This document shows, in pieces, positions 9,139 to 16,605 of a DNA stretch of 64,000 nt (the first letter of the stretch is position 1; each line of letters opens with the position of its first letter). The notes under the pieces are model-generated. The model was not told the origin of the DNA. It made no database searches and saw only the letters and a program-made list of their open reading frames with translations. The translations under genes and the position numbers were made by a program. The DNA is from an uncultured Paracoccaceae bacterium. GTDB taxonomy: Bacteria > Pseudomonadota > Alphaproteobacteria > Rhodobacterales > Rhodobacteraceae. Location: assembly GCA_947500055.1 (NCBI GenBank), contig CANMQO010000001.1:620001-684000 (forward strand), given 5' to 3'.

Positions 9139-10350
9139 ATGACGATAGAGAGTAAACACCTCAACGCCGCGATATTTGCTGGATGCGTTATTGCCTTTCT
9201 GAGCTTTGGCTTTTCGGCGACATTCGGCATCTTCATGGCGCCAATGTCTGCCGATCTGGGCTGGGGTCGAGAGGTCTTCTCGCTCTCCGTCGCCGTGCAA
9301 CTCCTCACCTGGGGCATTTCTCAACCGATCGCAGGGGCTGTAGCCGACCGCTATGGCACAGCACGGGTTCTGGCCGCGGGCGCCGTTCTGGCTGGGATAG
9401 GTTTTCTTCTCAGAGGCATCGTTACCGACCCGACGCTTTTCATTCTCACCGGCATCCTCACAGGAGCAGGCACAGGCGCCGCATCCTTTCCCATCGTGAT
9501 CGGGGCGCTCGGCAAGATCGTCTCGGCAGAGCGCCGGAGCTTCATCATGGGGCTTGGCACGGCGGCCGCGTCACTTGGCATGTTCGTCTCGGCGCCCGCC
9601 GCGACGGCGATGATCGGAGGGTTTGGCTGGCAACCATCGATCCTGCTGATCGGCGCGAGCTTCGCGCTGATCCTGCCCTGTTTCGTCTTCATCGCCCGCG
9701 TGTCCAAACCGACAGCCTCAGGATCCTCCGCGAAAGACTTCGGCAACGCACTTTCGACGGCCTTCTCCGACCGAAGCTATCTTTGCCTCTTCTTCGGGTT
9801 CTTCGTCTGCGGCTTCCATGTCGCCTTCATCCAGACTCACCTGCCCGCCTATGTAATCGACCTCGGCCTCGCCGCGTGGATCGGCGGTTGGTCGCTGGCA
9901 TTGATCGGGCTCTTCAACATCGCGGGCTCATTCTTCGCCGGTTGGGCCGGTCAGGCCCTCTCAAAAAGGTGGGTGTTGACCGGGATTTATGTGGGCCGCG
10001 CCATTGTTATTGCGATCTTCATCTTGCTGCCAATTTCAGAGAGCTCTGTTCTCGTCTTCTCTGCTGTCATTGGGCTCCTCTGGCTTGCCACCGTGCCGCT
10101 CACCATCGGGCTTGTCGCACAGACGCAGGGGCTAAAGTTCCTTTCGACGCTTGCGGGGCTGGTCTTCCTCAGCCATCAGACCGGAAGTTTCCTCGGCGCC
10201 TGGCTTGGCGGGCGCATCTACGACCTCAATCAGGACTACACGCCTATGTGGTGGGCGGCGGTCGTTCTTGGACTGCTGGCAGCACTCATCCACATCCCGA
10301 TCCGCGAGGAACCCGGGCCACTCGCCCGCGCCGAAACAGACGCCCGTTGA
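9139..10350 (+). CDS. Major facilitator superfamily transporter
   Basis: This 403-residue protein has about twelve membrane helices and the motif-A-like loop GAVADRYGTAR after helix 2. The start is set at the ATG at 9139 (MTIESKHLNAAIFAG), with GGGAG nine bases upstream. The in-frame extension back to 8914 is Arg-rich, overlaps a repeat-like stretch and is unlikely to be translated. The fold resembles monocarboxylate or OFA-type MFS carriers (GWGREVFSLSVAVQ in the first half). Substrate and direction are unknown. It may belong functionally with the two SDRs, although 228 bases separate them. Confidence 0.83.
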   Translation: MTIESKHLNAAIFAGCVIAFLSFGFSATFGIFMAPMSADLGWGREVFSLSVAVQLLTWGISQPIAGAVADRYGTARVLAAGAVLAGIGFLLRGIVTDPTLFILTGILTGAGTGAASFPIVIGALGKIVSAERRSFIMGLGTAAASLGMFVSAPAATAMIGGFGWQPSILLIGASFALILPCFVFIARVSKPTASGSSAKDFGNALSTAFSDRSYLCLFFGFFVCGFHVAFIQTHLPAYVIDLGLAAWIGGWSLALIGLFNIAGSFFAGWAGQALSKRWVLTGIYVGRAIVIAIFILLPISESSVLVFSAVIGLLWLATVPLTIGLVAQTQGLKFLSTLAGLVFLSHQTGSFLGAWLGGRIYDLNQDYTPMWWAAVVLGLLAALIHIPIREEPGPLARAETDAR

Positions 10351-10452
10351 GGGAACTTCACCGCAACAGCAACTTCTTTGCGACGCGCTGCCCTGCGCCC
10401 AATATTTTTCCGATAGAAGGTCCAAAGAGGCCATGGCGCAAAGGTGACCAAA

Positions 10453-10568
10453 GTCCGCGTTGTGTGAGTTCGAACATCCTCATTTTTTGCACTTGCAGCG
10501 AACGGCCGGTTCGACGGGCCGCACCGCAGCATCAGGCATCCCTAATGGACGGCAGCTCTGGGCCGTCC
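10453..10568. repeat. Degenerate intergenic repeat, copy matching 12571-12649
   Basis: GTCCGCGTTGTGTGAGTTCG (10453-10472) matches 18 of 20 bases of 12571-12590. Downstream, TTGCAGCGA (10493) and GCAGCAT (10526) recur at almost identical spacing. The right end holds an inverted pair GGACGG...CCGTCC. Together with the next repeat it fills most of the 355-base gap 10351-10705, in which I see no gene. Confidence 0.55.
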
Positions 10569-10597
10569 TCGACGGAAATTGTGTAATCCAGTCCGTC

Positions 10598-10670
10598 GAT
10601 GCTGCGCTTTCCCTAATGGCCGCAACGAGCCCATTTCAACGGATGCTGCGCTTCGAACGGATGTCCGGTT
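10598..10670. repeat. Tandem 12-base repeats within a degenerate repeat block
   Basis: GATGCTGCGCTT occurs exactly at 10598-10609 and again at 10642-10653, 44 bases apart. The second copy is followed by ATGTCCGGTT. The composition matches the neighbouring GCAGC/GTCCG repeats. Confidence 0.45.
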
Positions 10671-10705
10671 TTCGAGGCGCCGACAAAACCATACCAAGCT
10701 TATAG

Positions 10706-10996
10706 CTACGCGAGCATCAGTATCGTAGAGACCACCGAAACATTACTGAATAAAGTCAATGCCAGAAGGTTCGCAACACCTGCCACTGCAAATGCAATCC
10801 GATACCCTCTACGTGCCTTCAGATAGAAAATCAGGTTCAGAACGGCCAAAAATGCTGCTCCAGCAAGAGCAATGATCAAACGAGCTTGGTCCGAGTCAAT
10901 TGAGAGAAGCGCAAAATGGAGTATCAAAGGCAAACCAAGATTCGCCGCGACCAACTTAGATAGTTGACCTTGAAACTGCGACATGAGTTCTGTCAT
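10706..10996 (-). CDS. Small hypothetical membrane protein
   Basis: The 96-residue frame predicts a protein with about three hydrophobic helices, including LIIALAGAAFLAVLNLIFYL and a C-terminal helix. Residue choice is sensible and hydrophobicity is patterned as in a real membrane protein, although no family is recognised. The start is ambiguous between ATG codons at 10996 and 10984; AAAGG lies about twelve bases upstream of the first. It stands alone between repeat-rich DNA and the IS110 region. Confidence 0.5.
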   Translation of the reverse strand: MTELMSQFQGQLSKLVAANLGLPLILHFALLSIDSDQARLIIALAGAAFLAVLNLIFYLKARRGYRIAFAVAGVANLLALTLFSNVSVVSTILMLA

Positions 10997-11446
10997 CCGA
11001 ATTCTGCCTTTCTGCTTTCTCTTCTACACTACCTATGTATGTTCGCATCATGTTGGGTTCATTACCCTGCCATTCATTTTTTTGTACTTACGTGGCGATG
11101 TGTGGTCGAAAGCAAATAGCCAGTTCTTGACTTTCCAACCTCCCTAAAGTTGACCTTAGCGCAGCCGCAGCGAAAGCTCATTTCTCTAATCGGGCGTTTG
11201 GGTCAAGTTCATTTCATCGTTTTGTTTCCGTGCTTTGGGATCATGGTCCTTCAACCGGGTCACACTTCTCTTCGCAGTCATTGATGACCCGGTTCGGTTG
11301 GGCCGCTGCATGCATGTGTCGGATTGGACGTGGAGCGCCCCGCTTTGTCTCGCGCTTCAAGTTGCGCGGTGAGCTTTTTCGGCGTCATCCACGGACTTCG
11401 TCCGGTGAGGGACGATCCCGTCAGTTGGCATTGGAAGGTTGTCAGA
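10997..11446. other. Non-coding DNA downstream of the IS110 transposase, hairpin-rich
   Basis: No credible gene is visible. Near the transposase there are two good hairpins. AACCGGGTCA (11253-11262) pairs with TGACCCGGTT (11285-11294). CGGAC-TTC-GTCCG lies at 11392-11404. IS1111-group elements of the IS110 family carry a structured bridge RNA downstream of the recombinase, so this may be the element's right end. I could not define its boundaries. Confidence 0.45.
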
Positions 11447-12481
11447 TCATAGCGTGGCCTCCAAAGGTTTGAGACGAAACTCGGTATTGTCAGCCCACAT
11501 GCGGTGCATGATGACGGCCAGTTTGCGGGCGACGGCAACAACAGCCCGGCGGCGCCCCTTTCGCCTCATCAGCCGCAGCCCCCAGCTTTTGATCTCTGAA
11601 CTGGCCACAGATCTCATCATCATCACGTTTGCGGCAGCGTAGAGCGTGGCGCGCACATCGCTGTCGCCAGCCTTGGAGATGCGACCGGGGTTGTCCATCT
11701 CGCCAGATTGATATCGTCGCGGCGTGAGTTCGAAGTGCGCGGCAACTGTCCGAGAGTTGGTAAACCGTGACGGGTCATCAACGGCCGCGCGGAAGGTGAG
11801 GGCCGCGATCGGCCCCACGCCGGGGATCGCCATGAAGCGCAGGCAGATCGCATCGTGACTAGCGGCTTGCTTCACTTGCCTATCCAACTCACGATAGGTC
11901 TTGCAGAGCATCGCGCGTGCGTCCAAGAGCGGTAGCAGGGCCCGTGACAAATCTGGATCAGCGTCGACGAGAGGCTTGACCAGTTCATCGAAAGATCCTT
12001 GATCGACCCGGGACGGCAGGCGCAAGCCAAAGACCCTGAACAGCCCCCGAACCTCGTTGGCCAGATCGATACACTTCTTCTGAACGGCCTTTCGACTGCT
12101 CAGCAGAGCCCGGTAAGCATGTGCTTCGCGGCTTTTGATGAAGACCTTGCTGAACCATCCGGACCGCAGCACTTGCGCGATCCCGCGGTCGTCCGTCTTG
12201 TCGGTTTTGTTACGCATGGCCGATAGCGCCGCATTCACCTGCCGCGCTTCCATACAGACCACACCGAACCCTGCTTTCTGAAGTCCGGAGTAAAGATGCT
12301 GGCTCATGGCGCCAGACTCGAATCCAATCCGACACTGTCCTTGCGGCACATCGCGCAGGCAGGCCACGATATCCTCAACCTCGCAAGCTATAGCGCGCTC
12401 AAAGACGTGCTTGCCGTCGGCATCAATCACGCAAACGGCCACAGATCGTAGCGACACGTCCAAACCCACATAGTAATCCAT
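11447..12481 (-). CDS. IS110-family transposase (DEDD recombinase)
   Basis: This 344-residue protein has the DEDD-type RuvC-like N-terminal domain: Asp in YVGLDVSLRS, Glu in IGFESGAM, and Asp residues in NKTDKTDDRGIAQVL. The C-terminal transposase domain follows, with IPGVGPIAALTFRA and the Ser-containing GRISKAGDSDVRATLYAAA. The start at 12481 has GAGGAG five bases upstream; an extra seven codons to 12502 are possible. The length is normal and no frameshift is seen, so the gene looks intact. Only 210 bases separate it from the SRAP gene. Confidence 0.93.
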   Translation of the reverse strand: MDYYVGLDVSLRSVAVCVIDADGKHVFERAIACEVEDIVACLRDVPQGQCRIGFESGAMSQHLYSGLQKAGFGVVCMEARQVNAALSAMRNKTDKTDDRGIAQVLRSGWFSKVFIKSREAHAYRALLSSRKAVQKKCIDLANEVRGLFRVFGLRLPSRVDQGSFDELVKPLVDADPDLSRALLPLLDARAMLCKTYRELDRQVKQAASHDAICLRFMAIPGVGPIAALTFRAAVDDPSRFTNSRTVAAHFELTPRRYQSGEMDNPGRISKAGDSDVRATLYAAANVMMMRSVASSEIKSWGLRLMRRKGRRRAVVAVARKLAVIMHRMWADNTEFRLKPLEATL

Positions 12482-12560
12482 CTCGATCTCCTCAGGTTGC
12501 ACAAATCACTGCAACTCTATCGAGAACCCGACCCATCCATCAGGCCAGCCAGCCCGATTA
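11447..12560 (-). mobile_element. IS110-family insertion sequence (core; ends not resolved)
   Basis: The intact transposase marks an IS110-family element. Such elements lack conventional terminal inverted repeats and target duplications, so the ends cannot be placed by eye. The coordinates cover the gene plus a short upstream stretch. The downstream non-coding DNA to about 11230 may also belong to it. Confidence 0.6.
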
Positions 12561-12570
12561 CCCATGCTTT

Positions 12571-12649
12571 GTCCGCATTATGTGAGTTCGTCAGTCAACC
12601 ACTTTCGCGTTTGCAGCGAGAGTCTGGATCGGAAGGCGCATGGCAGCAT
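12571..12649. repeat. Degenerate intergenic repeat, copy matching 10453-10532
   Basis: GTCCGCATTATGTGAGTTCG (12571-12590) differs at two positions from 10453-10472. TTGCAGCGA (12611) and GCAGCAT (12643) keep the same spacing. Both copies have the same orientation and flank the membrane ORF plus the IS110 element. Confidence 0.55.
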
Positions 12650-12691
12650 TGCCGCCTGCCGGCCAATAGCATGCATCCAAAATACCGGACA

Positions 12692-13357
12692 CTAGATTGA
12701 AGTCCCAGAGATGTCTTGCGGCATGCCGAGTTCTACAATGCGCAGAAGTCCATCTGCTAGCGGTCTCTGTAGCGACAGCGCTTCATCCGCACCCGCTCGC
12801 AGCCAGAGATCAACCTCTTCCATGGATGTGAGCACAACAGGCATCGCCTTCGGATGGATCGCGCCGACATCCGCATTTGCCTCGGTCGTCAGAAACCCAA
12901 ACAGATTGTCCGTTGTCTCACCGTCTTTCAACTTTCGCACTGATGTCCACTCCGTCCAGATGCCGGGAAAGAACGCGATTGGTCGATCTTCGGACAGAGC
13001 AAACCACACGGGCTCTGAAGGTTTGCCGGTCTGATTGTGTGGCTCAGAAAAGGATGTGAACGGGACAACGCAACGGTGCTTTACACCAAACCACCTGCGC
13101 CAATGTGGTGCCCTCGTGTTGCGAATGTTTGTCACGCCTCGGTCCGTCTTCTTGCCCTTTAGCGCAAAAGCAGGCGACGGCATCCCCCAACGCATCAGCG
13201 ATAGGATTGGTCCTGTGTCGCCGTTGCTGATGACCGGTGCCTGATAATCCGGGTATATCCCTGTCAGCGGCGGCAGATTGCCTGTTATGTCTTCAAGACC
13301 ATCGAACAGCGCACGTATCGCATCCTGGCCCTTCGTCATCGAATAAAGATTGCACAC
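12692..13357 (-). CDS. SOS response-associated peptidase (SRAP/YedK family)
   Basis: SRAP proteins protect abasic sites in single-stranded DNA by forming a covalent link through a Cys at position 2. Translation from the GTG at 13357 gives Met-Cys-Asn-Leu-Tyr-Ser, placing the Cys correctly, and a 221-residue product, the usual length. Other family elements are visible: TNIRNTRAPHWRR for the Asn region, a Glu in VPFTSFSEP where YedK has FYEW, and IHPKAMPVVL with the catalytic His. The ribosome site before the GTG is weak. The same frame stays open for another 79 codons upstream, described separately. Confidence 0.85.
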   Translation of the reverse strand: MCNLYSMTKGQDAIRALFDGLEDITGNLPPLTGIYPDYQAPVISNGDTGPILSLMRWGMPSPAFALKGKKTDRGVTNIRNTRAPHWRRWFGVKHRCVVPFTSFSEPHNQTGKPSEPVWFALSEDRPIAFFPGIWTEWTSVRKLKDGETTDNLFGFLTTEANADVGAIHPKAMPVVLTSMEEVDLWLRAGADEALSLQRPLADGLLRIVELGMPQDISGTSI

Positions 13358-13594
13358 ACCCAATAACTCATCACTGCGCCACGCACCGTCGTGGACAGGG
13401 GAAGTATAAGCGCGGCATTCGGTCCCGTCAGCAAGTATCAGGTCTGGAAAGGCCATGATGAGCGCCCGAGCACTGTCGATGTCTCGTAGATAGATCCCCA
13501 ACGCATCAGTCGAGAGGCCCCTTGACGAATAGACTGCGTAGAAGCCCATCCCAACTTCCGCGCTGAGCCATGCATGTATTGCGTCCAGGCGCAT
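13358..13594 (-). other. In-frame 79-codon open extension upstream of the SRAP gene
   Basis: The SRAP frame continues without a stop from the GTG back to an ATG at 13594. The extension reads like coding sequence, with normal composition and patterns such as ARALIMAFPDLILADGTECR. I recognise no domain. It could be an N-terminal pro-region removed to expose the Cys, a small separate gene that lost its stop, or chance. Confidence 0.35.
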
Positions 13595-13925
13595 GCCAAA
13601 CCCTCACTCGGGCACTGCAAACCTGACCCTTACCGGGAAGGCCAACTCATCAATCCGTTTTTGTGGGGTGGAGCGTCGGATCATTGCATACTCACTACTT
13701 CAAACCGCAGAGAGAACATTAAGTGAACATTTAAGTCAAGCGCTTGCGAGCTTGGAGTTGTCGGTCAAACACCATACCCGACCATGTCGGTGAGCGGCTG
13801 GTGACAAAGTTTTCTCTTGTATGATTTTTCACACCGATGTAGCCAAACCGGCTGCACACGACGGCTTGGAAAGAACAGAATTGGAGATCGCCATGTAGTA
13901 AAGAAACTGCATGAAAGGCCGCATC
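13595..13925. other. Intergenic stretch, nothing recognised
   Basis: These 331 bases separate the leftward SRAP frame from a rightward small gene. Short frames on both strands have no coding character. The region is relatively AT-rich and may hold divergent promoters. Confidence 0.4.
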
Positions 13926-14159
13926 ATGGCCCACTATAAACGAAAGCGATCCCGTCTGTCTGGCCGAAACAAAGGCTACTCATCCAAGGGGCTGGAGCGG
14001 CGTTTGGCGCCGCAAACTGAAGAGTTGTGCTGGCTTAAGAATTGGCCGCGTTGGCACGAAAAACTCTATCACACGCGCCCTCGACGGCGTTTAGAAAGGA
14101 AGCAAGAGCGGGAACAACTGAAGGGCAGCGACCCCGATGGTCTTGTGTGGCCCTCGTAG
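13926..14159 (+). CDS. Small basic hypothetical protein
   Basis: The 77-residue product begins MAHYKRKRSRLSGRNKG and is very rich in Arg and Lys. It contains NWPRWHEKLYHTRPRRR, which has the look of a conserved Trp/His motif. I recall similar short basic proteins in mobile regions of Rhodobacterales but cannot name a family. AAAGG lies seven bases before the chosen ATG; an in-frame ATG at 13911 is less well placed. It may bind nucleic acid, judged from charge alone. Confidence 0.5.
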   Translation: MAHYKRKRSRLSGRNKGYSSKGLERRLAPQTEELCWLKNWPRWHEKLYHTRPRRRLERKQEREQLKGSDPDGLVWPS

Positions 14160-14160
14160 G

Positions 14161-14706
14161 TCAAAGCAACCCAGCTTTTTTGCATGCGTTCTCGCTCACA
14201 CGACCTTCAGAAATCAAAGTGCGGGCTTTGTGCGCGCTTACACTCTTTAGCAAATAGCCTTTTCCCTCCCGTATTGCGCTGACCAGGAGATCGTCGCACT
14301 GCTGTGATGTTTCTCTGTGTGGGGTGTCCTTTTGTTTTCTTTTGGGTTCGGGCGCACTCCGTGCTGGGGTAGGCGCCTTAACCTGCAAGGCATTGGTGCC
14401 GAGGGTGCAGGGGTGCACGACCTGCGGGGGCGCACCGGGTGCAGGGGAGAGCGTCAGGCGATAAATATTACATCCTTTAGGGCCTTTGTTCCTTTCGACT
14501 TGGACCAATCCGTGGCGGACCAACTCCTTAAGCACTCCCTGGACCTTTCGTGTTGAGCAACATACATCTCGAGCAAGCGAGCCAACGCTTGGCCAACATA
14601 CACCTGTTTTGTCATTGGTTCGATCTGCGAGCCGCGAAAGAACATGCCGCTTGTAGGTACAATCCATGTCTAACTCATACACGCGCTTCAAGAGAGAGTT
14701 GGACAT
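14161..14706 (-). CDS. Helix-turn-helix (HTH_36-like) protein
   Basis: The 181-residue protein has a winged HTH in its first 75 residues: RHVLSRLADRTNDKTGVCWP, then VGSLARDVCCSTRKVQGVLK and LVRHGLVQVERN. This pattern is that of HTH_36 domains, common in plasmid and phage replication initiators and in regulators. The rest is Pro/Lys-rich linker and a C-terminal segment without a recognised fold. The start may be the ATG at 14706 or the one at 14667. Its stop lies one base from the convergent small basic gene. Confidence 0.65.
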   Translation of the reverse strand: MSNSLLKRVYELDMDCTYKRHVLSRLADRTNDKTGVCWPSVGSLARDVCCSTRKVQGVLKELVRHGLVQVERNKGPKGCNIYRLTLSPAPGAPPQVVHPCTLGTNALQVKAPTPARSAPEPKRKQKDTPHRETSQQCDDLLVSAIREGKGYLLKSVSAHKARTLISEGRVSENACKKAGLL

Positions 14707-15496
14707 TGCTCAGGCTAAGACTTGCAGCTCAATGGCTGGATCAATTGTGAACTTGCGACCAAGGATCATCGGCAGTTGGCGAGTGAAACCTCTTCCCTGT
14801 GGGTGTTTTATTTTATTGCTGCATCTGAACCGCTGGGCATCCCGCCAAACTTGCTTGAATTGTCTCGCGTGCCTCTTGACCTTGACACTCTGTTCAACTC
14901 TTTGATTTCCGGCATCGCAGACGGAGTTGGTTTTCATTCCGGCCGGCAAAAGTCTACGACATTTCGATTGTTGAGAAAGCTGCAATCGGGCTTTCCTAAA
15001 ATGCATGAAAACCGCGCCATAACTTTCGGCCAAGAAAGAAGCGTTCCAGTCTTTGTTTCGCCTGCTGTCACCTACTTGGCTTGGTGCTATAAGGCATACT
15101 CGGCGCAATTTACCCCCAAGTTGGTGGGTCCGACTACGGGCTGAACCTGCACCGCTCACTGGCCTTCACCGCCGTTTGGGACAAGTAACGGGCGATACGA
15201 ACCTCGAAATACCGCCAGAACTTGCGTCTGCAAGCTAGTATTTATCTGCAAGTTGACCAACAGATAGACGATAGTTAGCCAATGTTTATGCAGGGTTTGA
15301 CGCCGACTTATCCGGAATTTATCCGATAGATAAGTCCAATTCACCGGTGCGAAATCGGCTTCAAGACACTGAAATATATGGCTTATTATTGTTGTCATGG
15401 TTATTGGCCTTGTTGGCAAATTTCGGCAAGTGATAGCGCAGTCAGATCCACCTATCTCTTTGGCAAGGTTCCTATTGTGAAGATATTTCACCATAG
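14707..15496. other. Long AT-richer stretch with no convincing gene
   Basis: Two overlapping frames on opposite strands cover 14710-15159 (minus) and 14722-15144 (plus). Neither has a plausible ribosome site or a family signature, and neither can be preferred. The right part, 15240-15340, holds TATC/GATA repeats that may be a regulator or replication site. Confidence 0.4.
15243..15334. promoter_or_regulatory. Cluster of TATC/GATA repeats, possible operator
   Basis: TATCTG (15243-15248) is inverted as CAGATA at 15261-15266. CTTATC (15307-15312) is inverted as GATAAG at 15329-15334. TTATCCG occurs twice ten bases apart, at 15309 and 15319. One helical turn between direct repeats suits protein binding. 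It lies between the AlpA-like and HTH_36 genes. Confidence 0.35.
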
Positions 15497-15694
15497 TCAT
15501 TCGCCCTTATCTTTGATGCTGTGTGAATCCTCCCAGGCGACAAGCTCCGACAGCTTCCATCGGGTGCAGCCCGGCGAGAGTTGGATTGGTTTTGGAAAGC
15601 TCATCGACGGCTTCTTCAGCCAGCGCCAAGGGGTGCTGCGGCTAACTCCAAGTCGCGATGCAACTTGCGCATCTTTTAGGTATTTTTCGTGCAT
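15497..15694 (-). CDS. AlpA-family (MerR-like excisionase fold) regulator
   Basis: The 65-residue product starts MHEKYLKDAQVASRLGVSRS. It continues with TPWRWLKKPSMSFPKPIQLS and a Trp-containing LSELVAWEDS. This is the short winged-helix layout of AlpA/excisionase proteins: recognition helix with Trp-Arg-Trp, a wing with Phe-Pro-Lys-Pro, and a final acidic helix. GGAGG lies six bases before the ATG at 15694, which excludes the longer frame to 15934. AlpA proteins regulate integrases or excision of P4-like elements, fitting the integrase gene to the right. Confidence 0.8.
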   Translation of the reverse strand: MHEKYLKDAQVASRLGVSRSTPWRWLKKPSMSFPKPIQLSPGCTRWKLSELVAWEDSHSIKDKGE

Positions 15695-15795
15695 TCCCGC
15701 CTCCATAAGTGACCATGCGGCGAGATATGCGTCATCCGGTGTAGATGAGTCCAAGGGACAACGACTTGCGAAATGATCCAACCTTGTCCTGTGGA

Positions 15796-16605
15796 TCAGT
15801 TGTCCAACACCCGCGAACGCTGCAAAGCTTTCGTAAGAGCTGCAGCTCCTAGGTCCGCCCCAGTTTCGATTTGTAATGTGCGCCTGATGAAATCTGGGAA
15901 GGCGCCGTTGTAGTTTTCGGTCGTTTTGTTGCAATGATCACGGGGTTCAAGCTTTAGGACCGTAACGAATACGCTGGTGTAGCACTTGATCCGGTAGGGC
16001 TGTACCTTGCCGTCGTCAGTCTTCCTAAATTGCGGATGAGAGTTTTTCTCCAACAAGGCGGCCATCCGCATGCGAGTATGGTCATCATTTTCCTGCAGTT
16101 CTTTGATGGCCCTATGCAGTCTTTCGACTTGGGAAATCACATCGATGATCGCTTCTGCCTCTGGAAAGGGGCCCAGCCGTTCGGACAATGCGTCACGCAG
16201 AACAGGATCAAATTTTGATACGTTGCCGATCATGTCAGGTGGCGGTTCTCTAAGTCGATTTAGGATCTGCCATGTGGCATTTCGCAAGCCCTTCAGTTCC
16301 CTTTCGCGCTTGCCTCGGGGAGAACTCAGTTCGCCAAAAAGTTTAGCGCCTGACGCGGCTGTGTTCAGAGCATCTTGAAACTCACGGCTGGCGGCTGACC
16401 ACGCGTTTATTAGCGGAAACAGTGTCAAGGGAACTGGGTCATCGCAACGGTCGGCAGAAAGGCCTTCCGGTCGAACGAACCGGGTAGGCAGCGTAGCTCC
16501 AGATTTGGAAAGTTGATTTAGGATCGCTCTGGCATCGTCAATGGAGAATGCCAGCCCTGGATCGTAGGCTTGCCGATCAGCTTCGACTTCCCCATCACGA
16601 GCCAT
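15796..16605 (-). CDS. Hypothetical protein in the integrase operon
   Basis: The 269-residue protein is soluble and charged, with a likely coiled or helical segment around EAIIDVISQVERLHRAIKEL (about residues 150-170). I recognise no family. The ATG overlaps the last codons of the integrase gene by eleven bases, so the two are translated from one message. The AlpA gene follows 101 bases downstream. Its position suggests a cargo or accessory gene of the integrated element. Confidence 0.6.
   Translation of the reverse strand: MARDGEVEADRQAYDPGLAFSIDDARAILNQLSKSGATLPTRFVRPEGLSADRCDDPVPLTLFPLINAWSAASREFQDALNTAASGAKLFGELSSPRGKRERELKGLRNATWQILNRLREPPPDMIGNVSKFDPVLRDALSERLGPFPEAEAIIDVISQVERLHRAIKELQENDDHTRMRMAALLEKNSHPQFRKTDDGKVQPYRIKCYTSVFVTVLKLEPRDHCNKTTENYNGAFPDFIRRTLQIETGADLGAAALTKALQRSRVLDN

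Noticed and set aside
9183..10586. 467-codon plus-strand frame overlapping the MFS gene
   Set aside because: It is the shifted frame of a hydrophobic transporter, is rich in Arg and His, and has no family pattern.
14710..15159. Opposed frames at 14710-15159 (minus) and 14722-15144 (plus)
   Set aside because: Neither has a start site, family match or coding pattern good enough to call a gene.
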